A stretch of 64,000 bases of DNA from Bacteroidetes bacterium UBA7662 (GCA_002483345.1 DLHS01000016.1:466700-530699); one strand, 5' to 3'. Shown: positions 42,800-51,309, counted from the first letter of the stretch. The notes: generated by a model from the letters alone, not told the origin. Made by a program: numbers and translations.

Positions 42800-43699
42800 A
42801 TGCCTGCCACTCCATACACCCATCCCGACTGGCTCGACCGTTCGGAATACCCTTTCGCCCCGCATTTTTTTGAAACCGACGGCCATCGCCTGCATTATGT
42901 GGATGAGGGAACCGGCGAAGTACTGTTGTTTGTGCACGGAACACCCGCCTGGTCGTTTGACTGGCGGGCGCAGATCAGAGCCCTGAGCGGCCAATACCGC
43001 TGCATCGCCCCCGACTTGCTGGGGTTTGGCCTGTCCGACAAACCCTTTACCGCTGATTACAGCCTCGAAGCACATCTTTTCCGGCTCGATGCGCTGATAA
43101 ACAGCCTTGCACTTCGAAACATAACCCTGGTAGTACACGATTTTGGTGGCCCCATTGCCCTGACCTGGGCGCTGCGGCACACGGAAAAGGTGAAGGGTGT
43201 AGTGGTACTTAATTCCTGGATGTGGAGCAGCACGGGAGACCCTGATTATGAAAAATTACGCAGGGTGCTGAAAAGCCCCGTACTACCTTTTTTATACAGG
43301 CAGCTTAATTTCTCGCCCCGCTTTTTGCTGCCGGCTTCATTCGGCAGACAAAAACCATCCAAAAACCTGATGCGGCATTACCACAAACCGTTTGCAGATA
43401 ACAAACAACGGGAAGGAGCACTGGCTTTCGCCCGGGCCTTGCTGCACGACCAGCCCTGGTTTGACCAGCTTTGGCAGCAACGGACACTACTGGCACAGTT
43501 GCCTGCACTGATTATCTGGGGAGAAGCGGATCCGGTGATCGGGTTACATCAGCGGGATCGGTGGAAGCAGGTTTTCCCGAATGCCCGGACAGAAACACTG
43601 GCCGGCGCAGGCCATTTCCCGCAGGAAGAAGCCGCAGAAACGGTGAAAGCGCTGATAGAGCAATTTCTTCACGCGCCGGATTTTAGGACGCCCCGCTGA
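42800..43699 (+). CDS. Alpha/beta hydrolase, haloalkane dehalogenase-like
   Basis: A 299-residue cytoplasmic hydrolase. The oxyanion-hole motif HGTPAWSFDWR (46-56) and a nucleophile elbow with Asp, not Ser (D114 in VVHDFGGP), place it near the haloalkane dehalogenases. D244 (WGEADPVIG) and H272 (GAGHFPQE) can complete the triad. The residue after the nucleophile is Phe, where haloalkane dehalogenases normally have the halide-binding Trp, so dehalogenation is uncertain. I use ATG 42800; a TTG at 42782 is possible but lies at the presumed promoter (AACTTTG). Confidence 0.75.
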   Translation: MPATPYTHPDWLDRSEYPFAPHFFETDGHRLHYVDEGTGEVLLFVHGTPAWSFDWRAQIRALSGQYRCIAPDLLGFGLSDKPFTADYSLEAHLFRLDALINSLALRNITLVVHDFGGPIALTWALRHTEKVKGVVVLNSWMWSSTGDPDYEKLRRVLKSPVLPFLYRQLNFSPRFLLPASFGRQKPSKNLMRHYHKPFADNKQREGALAFARALLHDQPWFDQLWQQRTLLAQLPALIIWGEADPVIGLHQRDRWKQVFPNARTETLAGAGHFPQEEAAETVKALIEQFLHAPDFRTPR

Positions 43700-43792
43700 T
43701 TTTTATGCCTGTTGCGCAGCATTTTCAGGCAGTCACCCCGGCAAAGCGCACACCAGCGGCAGCCGTCAACCCCTATCTTCGCATGCTGAAAG

Positions 43793-44392
43793 ATGAAAGA
43801 TTATTTTGCCATACTCGAAGCCTTCGCCGCCCTTACCGGCATTGTCGGGGTGTGGTATTCGCGTAAGGTGAATATACTTACCTATCCCTTTGGGTTGGTA
43901 AGCGTAGCCGTATATGTGTATTTATGTTTTGTCGTAAAGCTGTACGCTGATGCGGGGATCAACGGGTGGTATTTTAGCATGAGCATCTACGGCTGGTGGC
44001 GCTGGGCGAAACCGGTGGATGGTAAAACCAGGTCCATACAGTTGCTGGACAAGAGGAGTGGTTTTTTCGGGGCCTTGCTGTTTGTGGTCGGTTACCCCCT
44101 GCTGTATTTTGTGCTGACCACCTTTACCGACAGCGATGTGCCGGGCATCGATGCGTTTACCACGGCCGCGGCTATCACCGGGATGTACTGGATGGCTGAA
44201 AAAAGACTTGAACACTGGTATATGTGGCTGCTGGTGAATGCTGTTTCGATACCGCTTTATCTCTACAAAAACATGCCGGTCACCTCGGTGCAGTATGCTG
44301 TGTTTTTATGGTTCACGATAGAGGGGATTTTTATCTGGAGAAAGCAACTTTTAGCTGAAAAAAAGCAAAGCGAAGGGTCAAAACATAGATGA
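43793..44392 (+). CDS. pnuC: Nicotinamide mononucleotide/riboside transporter PnuC family
   Basis: A 199-residue inner-membrane protein with about seven hydrophobic segments. The PnuC hallmark INGWYFSMSIYGWWRW lies near residue 63, and the start ILEAFAALTGIVGVWYSRKVN is typical. PnuC proteins import nicotinamide riboside, and related members import thiamin or riboflavin. The short upstream region shows no TPP or FMN riboswitch core, and nad genes lie elsewhere in this window, so nicotinamide riboside is the more likely substrate. The PAS gene follows after about 34 bp. Confidence 0.82.
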   Translation: MKDYFAILEAFAALTGIVGVWYSRKVNILTYPFGLVSVAVYVYLCFVVKLYADAGINGWYFSMSIYGWWRWAKPVDGKTRSIQLLDKRSGFFGALLFVVGYPLLYFVLTTFTDSDVPGIDAFTTAAAITGMYWMAEKRLEHWYMWLLVNAVSIPLYLYKNMPVTSVQYAVFLWFTIEGIFIWRKQLLAEKKQSEGSKHR

Positions 44393-44426
44393 ATATGGTC
44401 ATCGTCGTATATTGGGAACTGATACG

Positions 44427-45254
44427 ATGTTAAACTTGAATACGCTGTTACCCTGGCGCAAAAACCCGGAAAGAAAATTTCTCAGCAAATTGCTGGAGCA
44501 AAGCGCCATTTGCAGCTGGTGTTTTTCGGACAATGGTTATTTGCTATGGCAAAATAAAGCAGCTGCCGGCGTCATTCACCGTCTCGCCGATGATGTTATG
44601 CAGTCGCTGCTGGCCGGGCAATTTAATAACCTCGACTGGTTACCCATCCGCAAAGAGCTTGCAAACCGGCAGTTGTACCTGCGTGATCAGCAAAGGGTGG
44701 TAGCCTGCAGGGTTGATTTATTGGCCATCGACGGCGGAAACAGCTGGCTGCTGCAGCTGATACCCCTGCGGGAACGACATCTTCGTACCGATAAGTTTGA
44801 TCTTACGGCGGTTTTTGCCAAAAGTATAGAGAAACTCCCCTTTATCATCTACCTGTATAACCTCGAGCAACGAACCAATCTTTACTGTAGTCCGAACATA
44901 GAAAGGCTGCTGGGTTTCAGTCCCGAGCAGATGTTGCGTTTCGGCGCGCGCATCATCAGCATCATGACACATCCCGACGACCGGGCGCGGATAATGGCTT
45001 TTTTTGCGGAAATCAAAAGAAACAAACAACCGTATTATGAAATCAGGTATCGTTTTATTGATGCGGAGGGTAAAATAAGGTGGTTGCTTACCCGTGAAAC
45101 GCTGATTGACCGCAATGAGCATGGGGAGCACATCATGCTGGCCATTACGCAGGAAATCAAGGTAACGCCGAATGAAGAGGGCATTATTTCAGGGGATGCG
45201 CTGAAGCGTTTTCTGGTAGAAGCAGAAGCTGCTTTTCAGGCGTCGGCGGAATGA
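44427..45254 (+). CDS. PAS domain protein
   Basis: A 275-residue soluble protein without kinase, cyclase or DNA-binding output. A weaker PAS-like region spans about 20-105. A clear PAS_3 domain with PAC spans about 125-240: LPFIIYLYNLEQRTNLYCSPN, LLGFSPEQM, MTHPDDRARIMAFF and RYRFIDAEGKIRWLLTRE. It is probably a sensor that works through a partner. I chose ATG 44427 over a TTG at 44412. No histidine kinase is adjacent. Confidence 0.75.
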   Translation: MLNLNTLLPWRKNPERKFLSKLLEQSAICSWCFSDNGYLLWQNKAAAGVIHRLADDVMQSLLAGQFNNLDWLPIRKELANRQLYLRDQQRVVACRVDLLAIDGGNSWLLQLIPLRERHLRTDKFDLTAVFAKSIEKLPFIIYLYNLEQRTNLYCSPNIERLLGFSPEQMLRFGARIISIMTHPDDRARIMAFFAEIKRNKQPYYEIRYRFIDAEGKIRWLLTRETLIDRNEHGEHIMLAITQEIKVTPNEEGIISGDALKRFLVEAEAAFQASAE

Positions 45255-45359
45255 GCGGGTTTTCGGAACTATTTGAAATGACCGGCGTTAATTGACTGGC
45301 TGGTTCCGCTTTCGGTATACATCACTATCTTAGCGGAACCGTTGCCACGGAGGTAACGG

Positions 45360-45968
45360 ATGACCCTGACAGAAACCACCCTTTCCAAACCCTTGAGTTC
45401 CCTGACCGCCAGTCAAAAGAACCGCATCTTCGAAACGGAGTTCTACCCCGTGATGGATGCCTTGTATAACTTCGCCTTCCGCCTGACGCTGAACGAGGAC
45501 GATGCCAACGACCTGGTGCAGGAAACGTACCTCAAGGCCTTCCGCTTTATTGAGACCTATCAGGTAGGTACCAATGCCAAAGCGTGGCTGTTCCGCATCC
45601 TCAAAAACAGCTTTATCAACGACTTCCGCAAAAAAAGCAAGGAGCCGGATAAAACGGATTATGACGAGGTAGAGCAGATTTACAATTCAGAAGACACCCA
45701 TTATTCAGCCACGGTTGACCTGCGCTCGGAGGTTTTTTCGGGTGTTTTGGGCGATGAACTCAGTGCTGCCCTCAACAGCCTGCCTGTCGATTTCAGGCTC
45801 ATCATTTTGTTGAGCGATATAGAAGGTTTTACGTATGAGGAAATGTCGAAAATCATCGGGATTCCGATTGGTACCGTACGTTCGCGTCTGCACCGGGCGC
45901 GGAATATGCTGAAAGATATGATAAAGGGTTATGCCCAGCGGATGGGCTATAAAGTTGATGAAGCATGA
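45360..45968 (+). CDS. ECF-type RNA polymerase sigma factor
   Basis: A 202-residue sigma-70 family factor. Sigma-2 covers about 30-100 (ALYNFAFRLTLNEDDANDLVQETYLKAF) and sigma-4 about 145-195 (LPVDFRLIILLSDIEGFTYEEMSKIIG, then GTVRSRLHRARNML). It overlaps by ATGA with the zinc-binding anti-sigma gene, the standard arrangement for an autoregulated ECF unit. The target regulon is unknown; such pairs commonly answer oxidative or envelope stress. Confidence 0.92.
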   Translation: MTLTETTLSKPLSSLTASQKNRIFETEFYPVMDALYNFAFRLTLNEDDANDLVQETYLKAFRFIETYQVGTNAKAWLFRILKNSFINDFRKKSKEPDKTDYDEVEQIYNSEDTHYSATVDLRSEVFSGVLGDELSAALNSLPVDFRLIILLSDIEGFTYEEMSKIIGIPIGTVRSRLHRARNMLKDMIKGYAQRMGYKVDEA

Positions 45969-46210
45969 AAGACAATACCTGCCAGAAGGTCGTTGACAAA
46001 ATCCCGCTTTATCTCGACGGCGAGATGCCGGAAAATGAGATACCAATTTTCCTCGAACATGTGCAGTACTGTTCGAAGTGTATGACCAAATTTGCGTCGG
46101 AACAGACGTTCAAAGAGGTTGTACGGGAACGCTGTGAGCGTAAGTGCATCAGCAGTCACCTGGCCGATTCTATCAAGAACCGGATATCAATGCTGCTGGC
46201 CCGCAGTTAG
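45965..46210 (+). CDS. Zinc-binding anti-sigma factor (ZAS/zf-HC2)
   Basis: An 81-residue protein with the anti-sigma zinc motif H32-x3-C36-x2-C39 (EHVQYCSKC) and C6 as a possible fourth ligand. There is no membrane segment, so it is cytoplasmic like RsrA-type redox-sensing anti-sigmas rather than a membrane-bound one. Further Cys at 57 and 61 could take part in redox switching. The ATGA overlap with the sigma gene strongly supports the pairing. It overlaps the converging rhodanese gene by 4 bp. Confidence 0.85.
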   Translation: MKDNTCQKVVDKIPLYLDGEMPENEIPIFLEHVQYCSKCMTKFASEQTFKEVVRERCERKCISSHLADSIKNRISMLLARS

Positions 46211-46593
46211 GGCATTACCACCGGCATATCGGCCTTGCGCCAGGCCAGGATGCCGCCATCCAGGTTGTACACAGATTTGAAGCCCTTTTGCTGCATCATG
46301 GTCAGTACGGTGCCACTGCGGCCACCGCTGCGGCAGTAGATGTAATAGGTCTTTGACTTATCCATGGTATCAAGGGCCGATTCGAACGATTCGGTTTCGT
46401 AATAATCGAGCTGCGCGGCCCCTTCCAGATGACCTTCTGAATACTCTTCCACGGTTCTTACGTCCAGCAATACCCCGGCTTCTTTTTGCATTTGTGCGGC
46501 ATACGCTTCAGGGGCGAGCTGGTTGCCGGCCGGTTTTTCACTACAGCCCGCGGCAAAGCCTGTAAACAGTAATAAAAAGAGCAGATTTTTCAT
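46207..46593 (-). CDS. Rhodanese-domain lipoprotein
   Basis: A 128-residue exported lipoprotein (lipobox FAAGC, C17). A single rhodanese domain has LLDVRTVEEYSEGHLEGA and the active-site loop CRSGGRSG with catalytic C87. Rhodaneses transfer sulfane sulfur, here in the periplasm. It converges on the anti-sigma gene with a 4-bp overlap and is divergent from the methyltransferase gene. Confidence 0.88.
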   Translation of the reverse strand: MKNLLFLLLFTGFAAGCSEKPAGNQLAPEAYAAQMQKEAGVLLDVRTVEEYSEGHLEGAAQLDYYETESFESALDTMDKSKTYYIYCRSGGRSGTVLTMMQQKGFKSVYNLDGGILAWRKADMPVVMP

Positions 46594-46680
46594 GGGGTGC
46601 AGAATTATTGATCGCTTTTCAAACTAAGATAGGGCATCACCGCCACATATCGCTTATTTTCGCTTCAAAGCAATCAGCCC

Positions 46681-47487
46681 TTGGCCTACGATTTTCACCA
46701 CGACCACGCCTTTTACCTGAAGTTTTTGTCGGAGAATGCCCGGCAAAGCATACTGCCAATGGCCGCGCGCCATCTTCGCAAACCCCTGGACCAATGCCGC
46801 GTGCTGGAGCTCGGGTGCGGAGAGGGCGGGAATCTCCTTCCCTTTGCCGAAGCAGGAGCGAAGTGTACGGGCATCGACCTGAACGCCCACAAAATTGCCG
46901 AAGGCAACCAGATCATGGCGGAATGGGTGGCAGCAGGCAAAATGGAGCTTTTTGCTGAAAACATCTTCAATCCTGAGATCGAAGCCCGTTTTACCGGGCA
47001 GTTCGACCTGATCATCCTCAAGGACGTCATCGAACACATCCCCGACAAAGACAAGGCGCTGTTGCAAATGCGTCGTTTTTTGAACGATGAGGGGCTGTTG
47101 TTCATCGGCTGGCCGCCCTGGCGCATGCCTTTTGGCGGGCACCAGCAGATAGCAGACAGCAAAATCATCCGGATATTCGCCTGGCTTCACCTTTTACCCA
47201 AACCCTGGTACGTAGGGGTATTAAAACTGGCCGGTGAAAAAAAGGCAGCGCTGGATGAGCTGGCCGAAATACACGATTACCGGGTGAGCATTGGCCTGAT
47301 GAACCGGCTGTACAAGGCTACCGGATTCAGGATGGTGGAAGAGATACATTATCTCATCAACCCGATCTACGAATATAAATTCGGTCTAAAAACCCGCCGG
47401 CAGTGGGCGCTTATCAAAGCCGTGCCCTGGTTCCGGGATTTTTTAACCACCAGTTGCTATTACCTGTTAGCCAAAGACAAGGCATAA
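46681..47487 (+). CDS. Class I SAM-dependent methyltransferase
   Basis: A 268-residue soluble methyltransferase with the SAM loop VLELGCGEGGN (41-51), FDLIILKDVIEHIPDKDK and an internal FIGWPPWRMPFGGH segment. The start is TTG at 46681; I see no in-frame ATG upstream, and the N-terminal YDFHHDHAFYLKFL looks native. It resembles small-molecule or lipid methyltransferases, but the substrate cannot be told. Single gene. Confidence 0.8.
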   Translation: MAYDFHHDHAFYLKFLSENARQSILPMAARHLRKPLDQCRVLELGCGEGGNLLPFAEAGAKCTGIDLNAHKIAEGNQIMAEWVAAGKMELFAENIFNPEIEARFTGQFDLIILKDVIEHIPDKDKALLQMRRFLNDEGLLFIGWPPWRMPFGGHQQIADSKIIRIFAWLHLLPKPWYVGVLKLAGEKKAALDELAEIHDYRVSIGLMNRLYKATGFRMVEEIHYLINPIYEYKFGLKTRRQWALIKAVPWFRDFLTTSCYYLLAKDKA

Positions 47488-47516
47488 AAAACCCGTCCGG
47501 TGGTGTTCCGAACGGG
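47486..47516 (-). terminator. Minus-strand rho-independent terminator
   Basis: On the minus strand CCCGTTCGG and CCGGACGGG form a 9-bp stem with one U-G pair and a 7-base loop, followed by six T. It overlaps the last base pairs of the converging methyltransferase gene and serves the small LuxR-type gene. On the plus strand the same sequence has a C-A mismatch and no T tract. Confidence 0.75.
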
Positions 47517-47591
47517 CTATAAGGATTAGTTTGGTTGGTTACAGCAAGCTCGGCAGATTTTTTCATTTTTGTGCCGGGCAGATTTTAAATT

Positions 47592-47816
47592 TTAATCCAG
47601 AAGTTTGTGATGGAGTCCGTATTTGATCAAACTGACGATGCCGGTGGTTCCTGTTTTTTTGTAAATGTTCTTCCGGTGCGTTTCTACAGTACGCACACTG
47701 ATTTTCAGTGAATCGGCAATCTGGCGGTTACTGTATTCGCTGAAGATGAGATTCAGGATTTCCCGTTGTTTTTTGGTGAGCACCTGCATAGGGCGTATAG
47801 GTTTAGTTTCAACCAA
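47592..47816 (-). CDS. Stand-alone LuxR-type HTH regulator
   Basis: A 74-residue product that consists of a LuxR/FixJ helix-turn-helix only: LTKKQREILNLIFSEYSNRQIADSLKIS followed by VRTVETHRKNIYKKTG. It is closely similar to the C-terminal domain of the full response regulator 70 bp upstream on the same strand, and the intervening DNA cannot hold a receiver domain. It is most simply a duplicated regulator that lost its receiver, or a dedicated short regulator. A terminator follows at 47486, so it is likely expressed. Confidence 0.8.
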   Translation of the reverse strand: MVETKPIRPMQVLTKKQREILNLIFSEYSNRQIADSLKISVRTVETHRKNIYKKTGTTGIVSLIKYGLHHKLLD

Positions 47817-47884
47817 AACTATATCCTAAACTTGTCCTCCGAAATACCACCCAATAGGTATTTTGATATACCGTCTCCGGGGTA

Positions 47885-48517
47885 TCAGAGCAGTTTATGC
47901 TGCATGGCGTACTTGATCAGGCCCACAACGGTATGGGTGTCACTTTTGCGGAAGATGTTTTTCCGGTGCGATTCTACCGTACGTTCGCTGATGAACAGCT
48001 CGTCGGCGATTTGTTTGTTGCTGTATTCCCGTGAAATGAGCTTCACGATTTCTATTTCCCGGTCAGTGAGCACGGAATTGTTATTGCGCTGCTCCTGTTC
48101 CATCAGTTTGAGCGATACATCAGGACTTACATAATGCATACCATGTATCACATTGCGGATGGCCTTGACGAGCTCCTCGCGGCTGTTGCTTTTGAGTACA
48201 TAGCCGTTTACGCCGGTGGCCAATACATCCCGCAGCAATTCAGACTCATCATGCATGCTCAGCACCAGTATTTTGAGATCGGGGAATTTTTTACGGACAT
48301 CGAGGATGAAACTGGTATAGTTTACATCGGGCAGGCTGAGGTCGGTAACCAGGATGTCGACCGGCAGGTAAGAAAGCAGATTCATACCCATGCGCGCATC
48401 GGTAGCCTCGGCGGTCACTTCCAGATCCGGTTCGGCAGACAGCAGTTGTTTGATGCCATCCAGCAGAATCTTGTGGTCATCGACCAGCATGATACGCCAT
48501 TTTCTCAGCTCACTCAT
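47885..48517 (-). CDS. NarL/FixJ-type response regulator
   Basis: A 210-residue two-component regulator. The receiver domain has the acidic pair D13-D14, the phosphoacceptor D59 (VTDLSLPD) and K109 (VLKSNSREEL). The LuxR-type HTH (about 145-205) carries SNKQIADELFISERTVESHRKNI. No histidine kinase is adjacent. It lies 70 bp upstream of the HTH-only paralogue. Confidence 0.9.
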   Translation of the reverse strand: MSELRKWRIMLVDDHKILLDGIKQLLSAEPDLEVTAEATDARMGMNLLSYLPVDILVTDLSLPDVNYTSFILDVRKKFPDLKILVLSMHDESELLRDVLATGVNGYVLKSNSREELVKAIRNVIHGMHYVSPDVSLKLMEQEQRNNNSVLTDREIEIVKLISREYSNKQIADELFISERTVESHRKNIFRKSDTHTVVGLIKYAMQHKLL

Positions 48518-48642
48518 AGGTTAGTTTGGGTCGTTGCAGTCGCCACATGCCGGATTTGTAGGGCCGGATTTTCATGGTTTTGGTGTAGTTGCAACGAGAC
48601 TAAGATATAAATCAAAAGTCAAAAGCAATGCACGCTTTCTCA

Positions 48643-49101
48643 TTAACCTTTTTGTTGCCGGAGTTTTTTGAAAAAGGCGACCAAAAGAGCGCTGCATTCC
48701 GCTTCCAGCACGCCCCAGTGCACCTCGGTTTTCGGGTGCAGCAGTGGTTGAACGATGGTGGTAAAGCCCCGTTTTTCGTCACGCGCTCCGATGACGATAC
48801 GGCCTATCTGACTCCAGTAAAGTGCTCCCGCGCACATCGGACAGGGTTCAAGGGTCACATAAAGGGTACATTCGGGCAGGTATTTGCTGCCCAGCTGGTT
48901 GGCCGCCGCCGTGATGAGCTGCATTTCGGCGTGGGCTGTCACATCGGTGAGGGTTTCGGTGAGATTGTGTCCGCGGGCGATGATCCGGCCGTTTACCGTG
49001 ACAACCGCACCCACCGGTATTTCTCCCCTTTCGGCAGCTGTTTGGGCTTCCTGAAGAGCCTGTTGCATAAAATAGGCATCACTTTGGATGGAAAGACGCA
49101 T
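48643..49101 (-). CDS. tadA: tRNA-specific adenosine deaminase TadA
   Basis: Converts wobble A34 to inosine in tRNA-Arg. The 152-residue cytidine-deaminase fold has the zinc ligands H57 with catalytic E59 (HAEM) and C87 and C90 (PCPMC). EIPVGAVV and the C-terminal VEAECSALLVAFFKKLR fit TadA. It is divergent from aspS with a 99-bp gap. Confidence 0.92.
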   Translation of the reverse strand: MRLSIQSDAYFMQQALQEAQTAAERGEIPVGAVVTVNGRIIARGHNLTETLTDVTAHAEMQLITAAANQLGSKYLPECTLYVTLEPCPMCAGALYWSQIGRIVIGARDEKRGFTTIVQPLLHPKTEVHWGVLEAECSALLVAFFKKLRQQKG

Positions 49102-49173
49102 AAAACCCGCTTTTACAGACGCTAAAGATACAAGGATAGGCGGTTACCGGTAGCGCATCCGCCTTTGGCTGCT

Positions 49174-49181
49174 TATCTTTG
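49174..49181 (+). promoter_or_regulatory. aspS promoter -7 element TATCTTTG
   Basis: TATCTTTG matches TAnnTTTG, 19 bp before the aspS ATG. No clear -33 TTTG is visible at the expected spacing. Confidence 0.45.
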
Positions 49182-49200
49182 CGGCTTGTAAAAAGCGACT

Positions 49201-50970
49201 ATGCTACGTACCCACCATAACGGCGAACTCAGAATGACACATCTTAACCAGGAGGTTAAACTCTGCGGCTGGGTCAGCCGTATCCGCGACAAAGGCGGCA
49301 TGGTGTGGATAGATCTGCGTGACCGTTACGGCATTACCCAGCTCATGTTCGATGAAAGCCGGACCAGCAAGACCATACTCGACCAGGTGCGGAGCCTCGG
49401 CCGGGAATATGTGATTGCGGCCAGCGGTACCGTCATCGAACGTGTCGCGAAAAACGATAAAATCAGTACCGGTGAGATAGAGGTTCTTGTAACCGGGCTC
49501 GAAATCCTGAATGCAGCCAAACTGCCGCCCTTCCTCATCGAAGACGAAACCGATGGCGGCGACGATTTGCGGATGAAATACCGGTATCTGGATTTACGCC
49601 GGAATCCTGTCAGGGCGAATCTTGAATTACGCCACCGCATGGCGCAGGAAACCCGTAAGTATCTCGATGCACAGCAATTTCTTGAGGTAGAAACCCCTGT
49701 TTTGATCAAAAGCACCCCCGAAGGTGCCCGTGACTTTGTGGTGCCTTCGCGCATGAACCAGGGAGAGTTTTATGCATTGCCGCAATCGCCGCAAACCTTC
49801 AAACAACTGCTGATGGTGAGTGGTTTCGACCGTTACTTCCAGATAGTGAAGTGTTTCCGCGACGAAGACCTGCGGGCCGACCGCCAGCCGGAGTTTACCC
49901 AGATCGACTGTGAGATGGCATTCATCGAAAGGGAAGATATACTCGGAACCTTCGAGGGCCTGGTCCGCCACCTGTTTCAGCATGTTAAAGGCTATGACAT
50001 TGGCGAGATCATCCGCATGAGTTACGACGATGCCATGCGTTATTACGGCAACGACAAACCCGACATCCGCTTTGAGATGCGGATAGCTACCCTCAAAGGC
50101 CACGACCAGGATATGACCGGCGGCCAGGGCTTCCCGGTATTCGACGGTGCCGAAACCGTGCTGGCCATCGCTGCCACAGGATGTGCTACCTACACCCGCA
50201 AACAACTCGACGAGTTGACAGAATGGGTGAAAAGGCCGCAACTGGGCATGAAAGGACTGGTTTATGCCCGCCTGGAAGCCGATGGCAGCATCAAATCGAG
50301 CGTAGACAAGTTTTACGATGAAGGGGCACTCCGCAGCTGGGCAACTGCCGCCGCCGCACAACCCGGCGACTTGATCCTGGTACTGGCTGGCGACGAGGCG
50401 CTTACCCGCAAAGCCATGAGCGAACTCCGCCTCGAAATGGGCAACCGCCTTGGTCTGCGCAACAAAGATGTTTACAAAGCACTTTGGGTGCTCGATTTCC
50501 CGTTGCTGGAGTGGGATGAAGAAGGAAAACGCTGGAATGCCATGCACCACCCCTTCACTTCTCCCCGCCCCGAAGATCTTGAGAAGCTGTTCAGCGATCC
50601 GGGAGCCGTCAAAGCCAACGCCTACGACATGGTGCTCAACGGTACCGAAATCGGAGGAGGCTCTATCCGCATCCACGACCGCAACATGCAATCACAAATG
50701 TTCGAAGCCCTTGGGTTCAGCCCGGAAGAGGCGGAGGCCAAATTCGGCTTTCTGCTCAGTGCTTTCGAATACGGGGCACCGCCACATGGTGGTATCGCCT
50801 TCGGTTTCGACCGCCTTTGCTCCCTCTTCGGGGGTAGCGAAAGCATACGCGACTTCATTGCCTTCCCTAAAAACAACGCAGGCCGCGACACCATGATTGA
50901 TGCACCGTCGGCGATTGATGAGAAGCAGATGCGGGAGTTGGGGTTAAACGGTAAAACGGTAAAACGGTAA
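49201..50970 (+). CDS. aspS: Aspartyl-tRNA synthetase
   Basis: Charges tRNA-Asp. The 589-residue length is normal for the bacterial enzyme. The N-terminal OB-fold anticodon domain (KLCGWVSRIRDKGG) leads to class II motif 2 around CFRDEDLRADRQPEFTQID, a GAD insertion (about 285-420), and motif 3 HGGIAFGFDRLCSL. The last codons LNGKTVKR and the stop TAA (50968-50970) are written by an 8-bp GGTAAAAC repeat that continues into the spacer, so the native C-terminus has been replaced or extended. Confidence 0.96.
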   Translation: MLRTHHNGELRMTHLNQEVKLCGWVSRIRDKGGMVWIDLRDRYGITQLMFDESRTSKTILDQVRSLGREYVIAASGTVIERVAKNDKISTGEIEVLVTGLEILNAAKLPPFLIEDETDGGDDLRMKYRYLDLRRNPVRANLELRHRMAQETRKYLDAQQFLEVETPVLIKSTPEGARDFVVPSRMNQGEFYALPQSPQTFKQLLMVSGFDRYFQIVKCFRDEDLRADRQPEFTQIDCEMAFIEREDILGTFEGLVRHLFQHVKGYDIGEIIRMSYDDAMRYYGNDKPDIRFEMRIATLKGHDQDMTGGQGFPVFDGAETVLAIAATGCATYTRKQLDELTEWVKRPQLGMKGLVYARLEADGSIKSSVDKFYDEGALRSWATAAAAQPGDLILVLAGDEALTRKAMSELRLEMGNRLGLRNKDVYKALWVLDFPLLEWDEEGKRWNAMHHPFTSPRPEDLEKLFSDPGAVKANAYDMVLNGTEIGGGSIRIHDRNMQSQMFEALGFSPEEAEAKFGFLLSAFEYGAPPHGGIAFGFDRLCSLFGGSESIRDFIAFPKNNAGRDTMIDAPSAIDEKQMRELGLNGKTVKR

Positions 50971-51005
50971 AACGGTAAAACGGTAAAACGGTAAAACGGT
51001 AAAAC
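50942..51005. repeat. 8-bp tandem repeat array GGTAAAAC
   Basis: One GGTTAAAC (50942-50949) then seven perfect GGTAAAAC copies (50950-51005) in tandem. The array covers the last codons and the stop of aspS. The same GGTTAAAC-then-GGTAAAAC structure recurs at 63937 with three perfect copies, and looser relatives occur near 51.05 kb and 52.67 kb. No spacers, so not CRISPR. Confidence 0.9.
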
Positions 51006-51309
51006 GGTGGGCGAGTCGCCTGGCGGTGGCTGAGCCGAAGCCGTTGCTGGTTAAACGGGAAAAAGGTAAGGCGTTGTTTTGTGTTAAATGGAGGGCAGGT
51101 CAGCTGCCGGGCCCCGGGGTTCACGAAGGCAAAACCTGAGGCGGCGGAATTAAGCAGGGAGGGCGATGGGTTCAGGAAGGTTTTCGCCTTTTGAGAGGTT
51201 GTTAATGGTAAGCCCATGCATCTGTAAGGGGAAACATTAAGTTTTTTTAGGACAGAGGCTGATAATTTTATAAAAAACAGCGGGTTATAAATACTTAAAG
51301 GACTATTGC
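51006..51309. other. Intergenic stretch without a gene
   Basis: About 300 bp between aspS and the TPR protease gene. It starts with degenerate relatives of the 8-bp repeat, is G+C-rich to about 51.2 kb and A+T-rich towards the next start. I see no RNA gene, terminator or convincing promoter. Confidence 0.5.

Noticed and set aside
43700..43792. TPP, FMN or NAD riboswitch before pnuC
   Set aside because: The 93-bp spacer shows no recognisable riboswitch core, and is short for a TPP element plus expression platform.
49627..50691. Minus-strand open frame of 354 codons across aspS
   Set aside because: Antisense shadow of a well-conserved synthetase; composition is not protein-like.
50942..51005. 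CRISPR-like array
   Set aside because: Units are 8 bp, directly contiguous and without spacers; no cas genes in the window.
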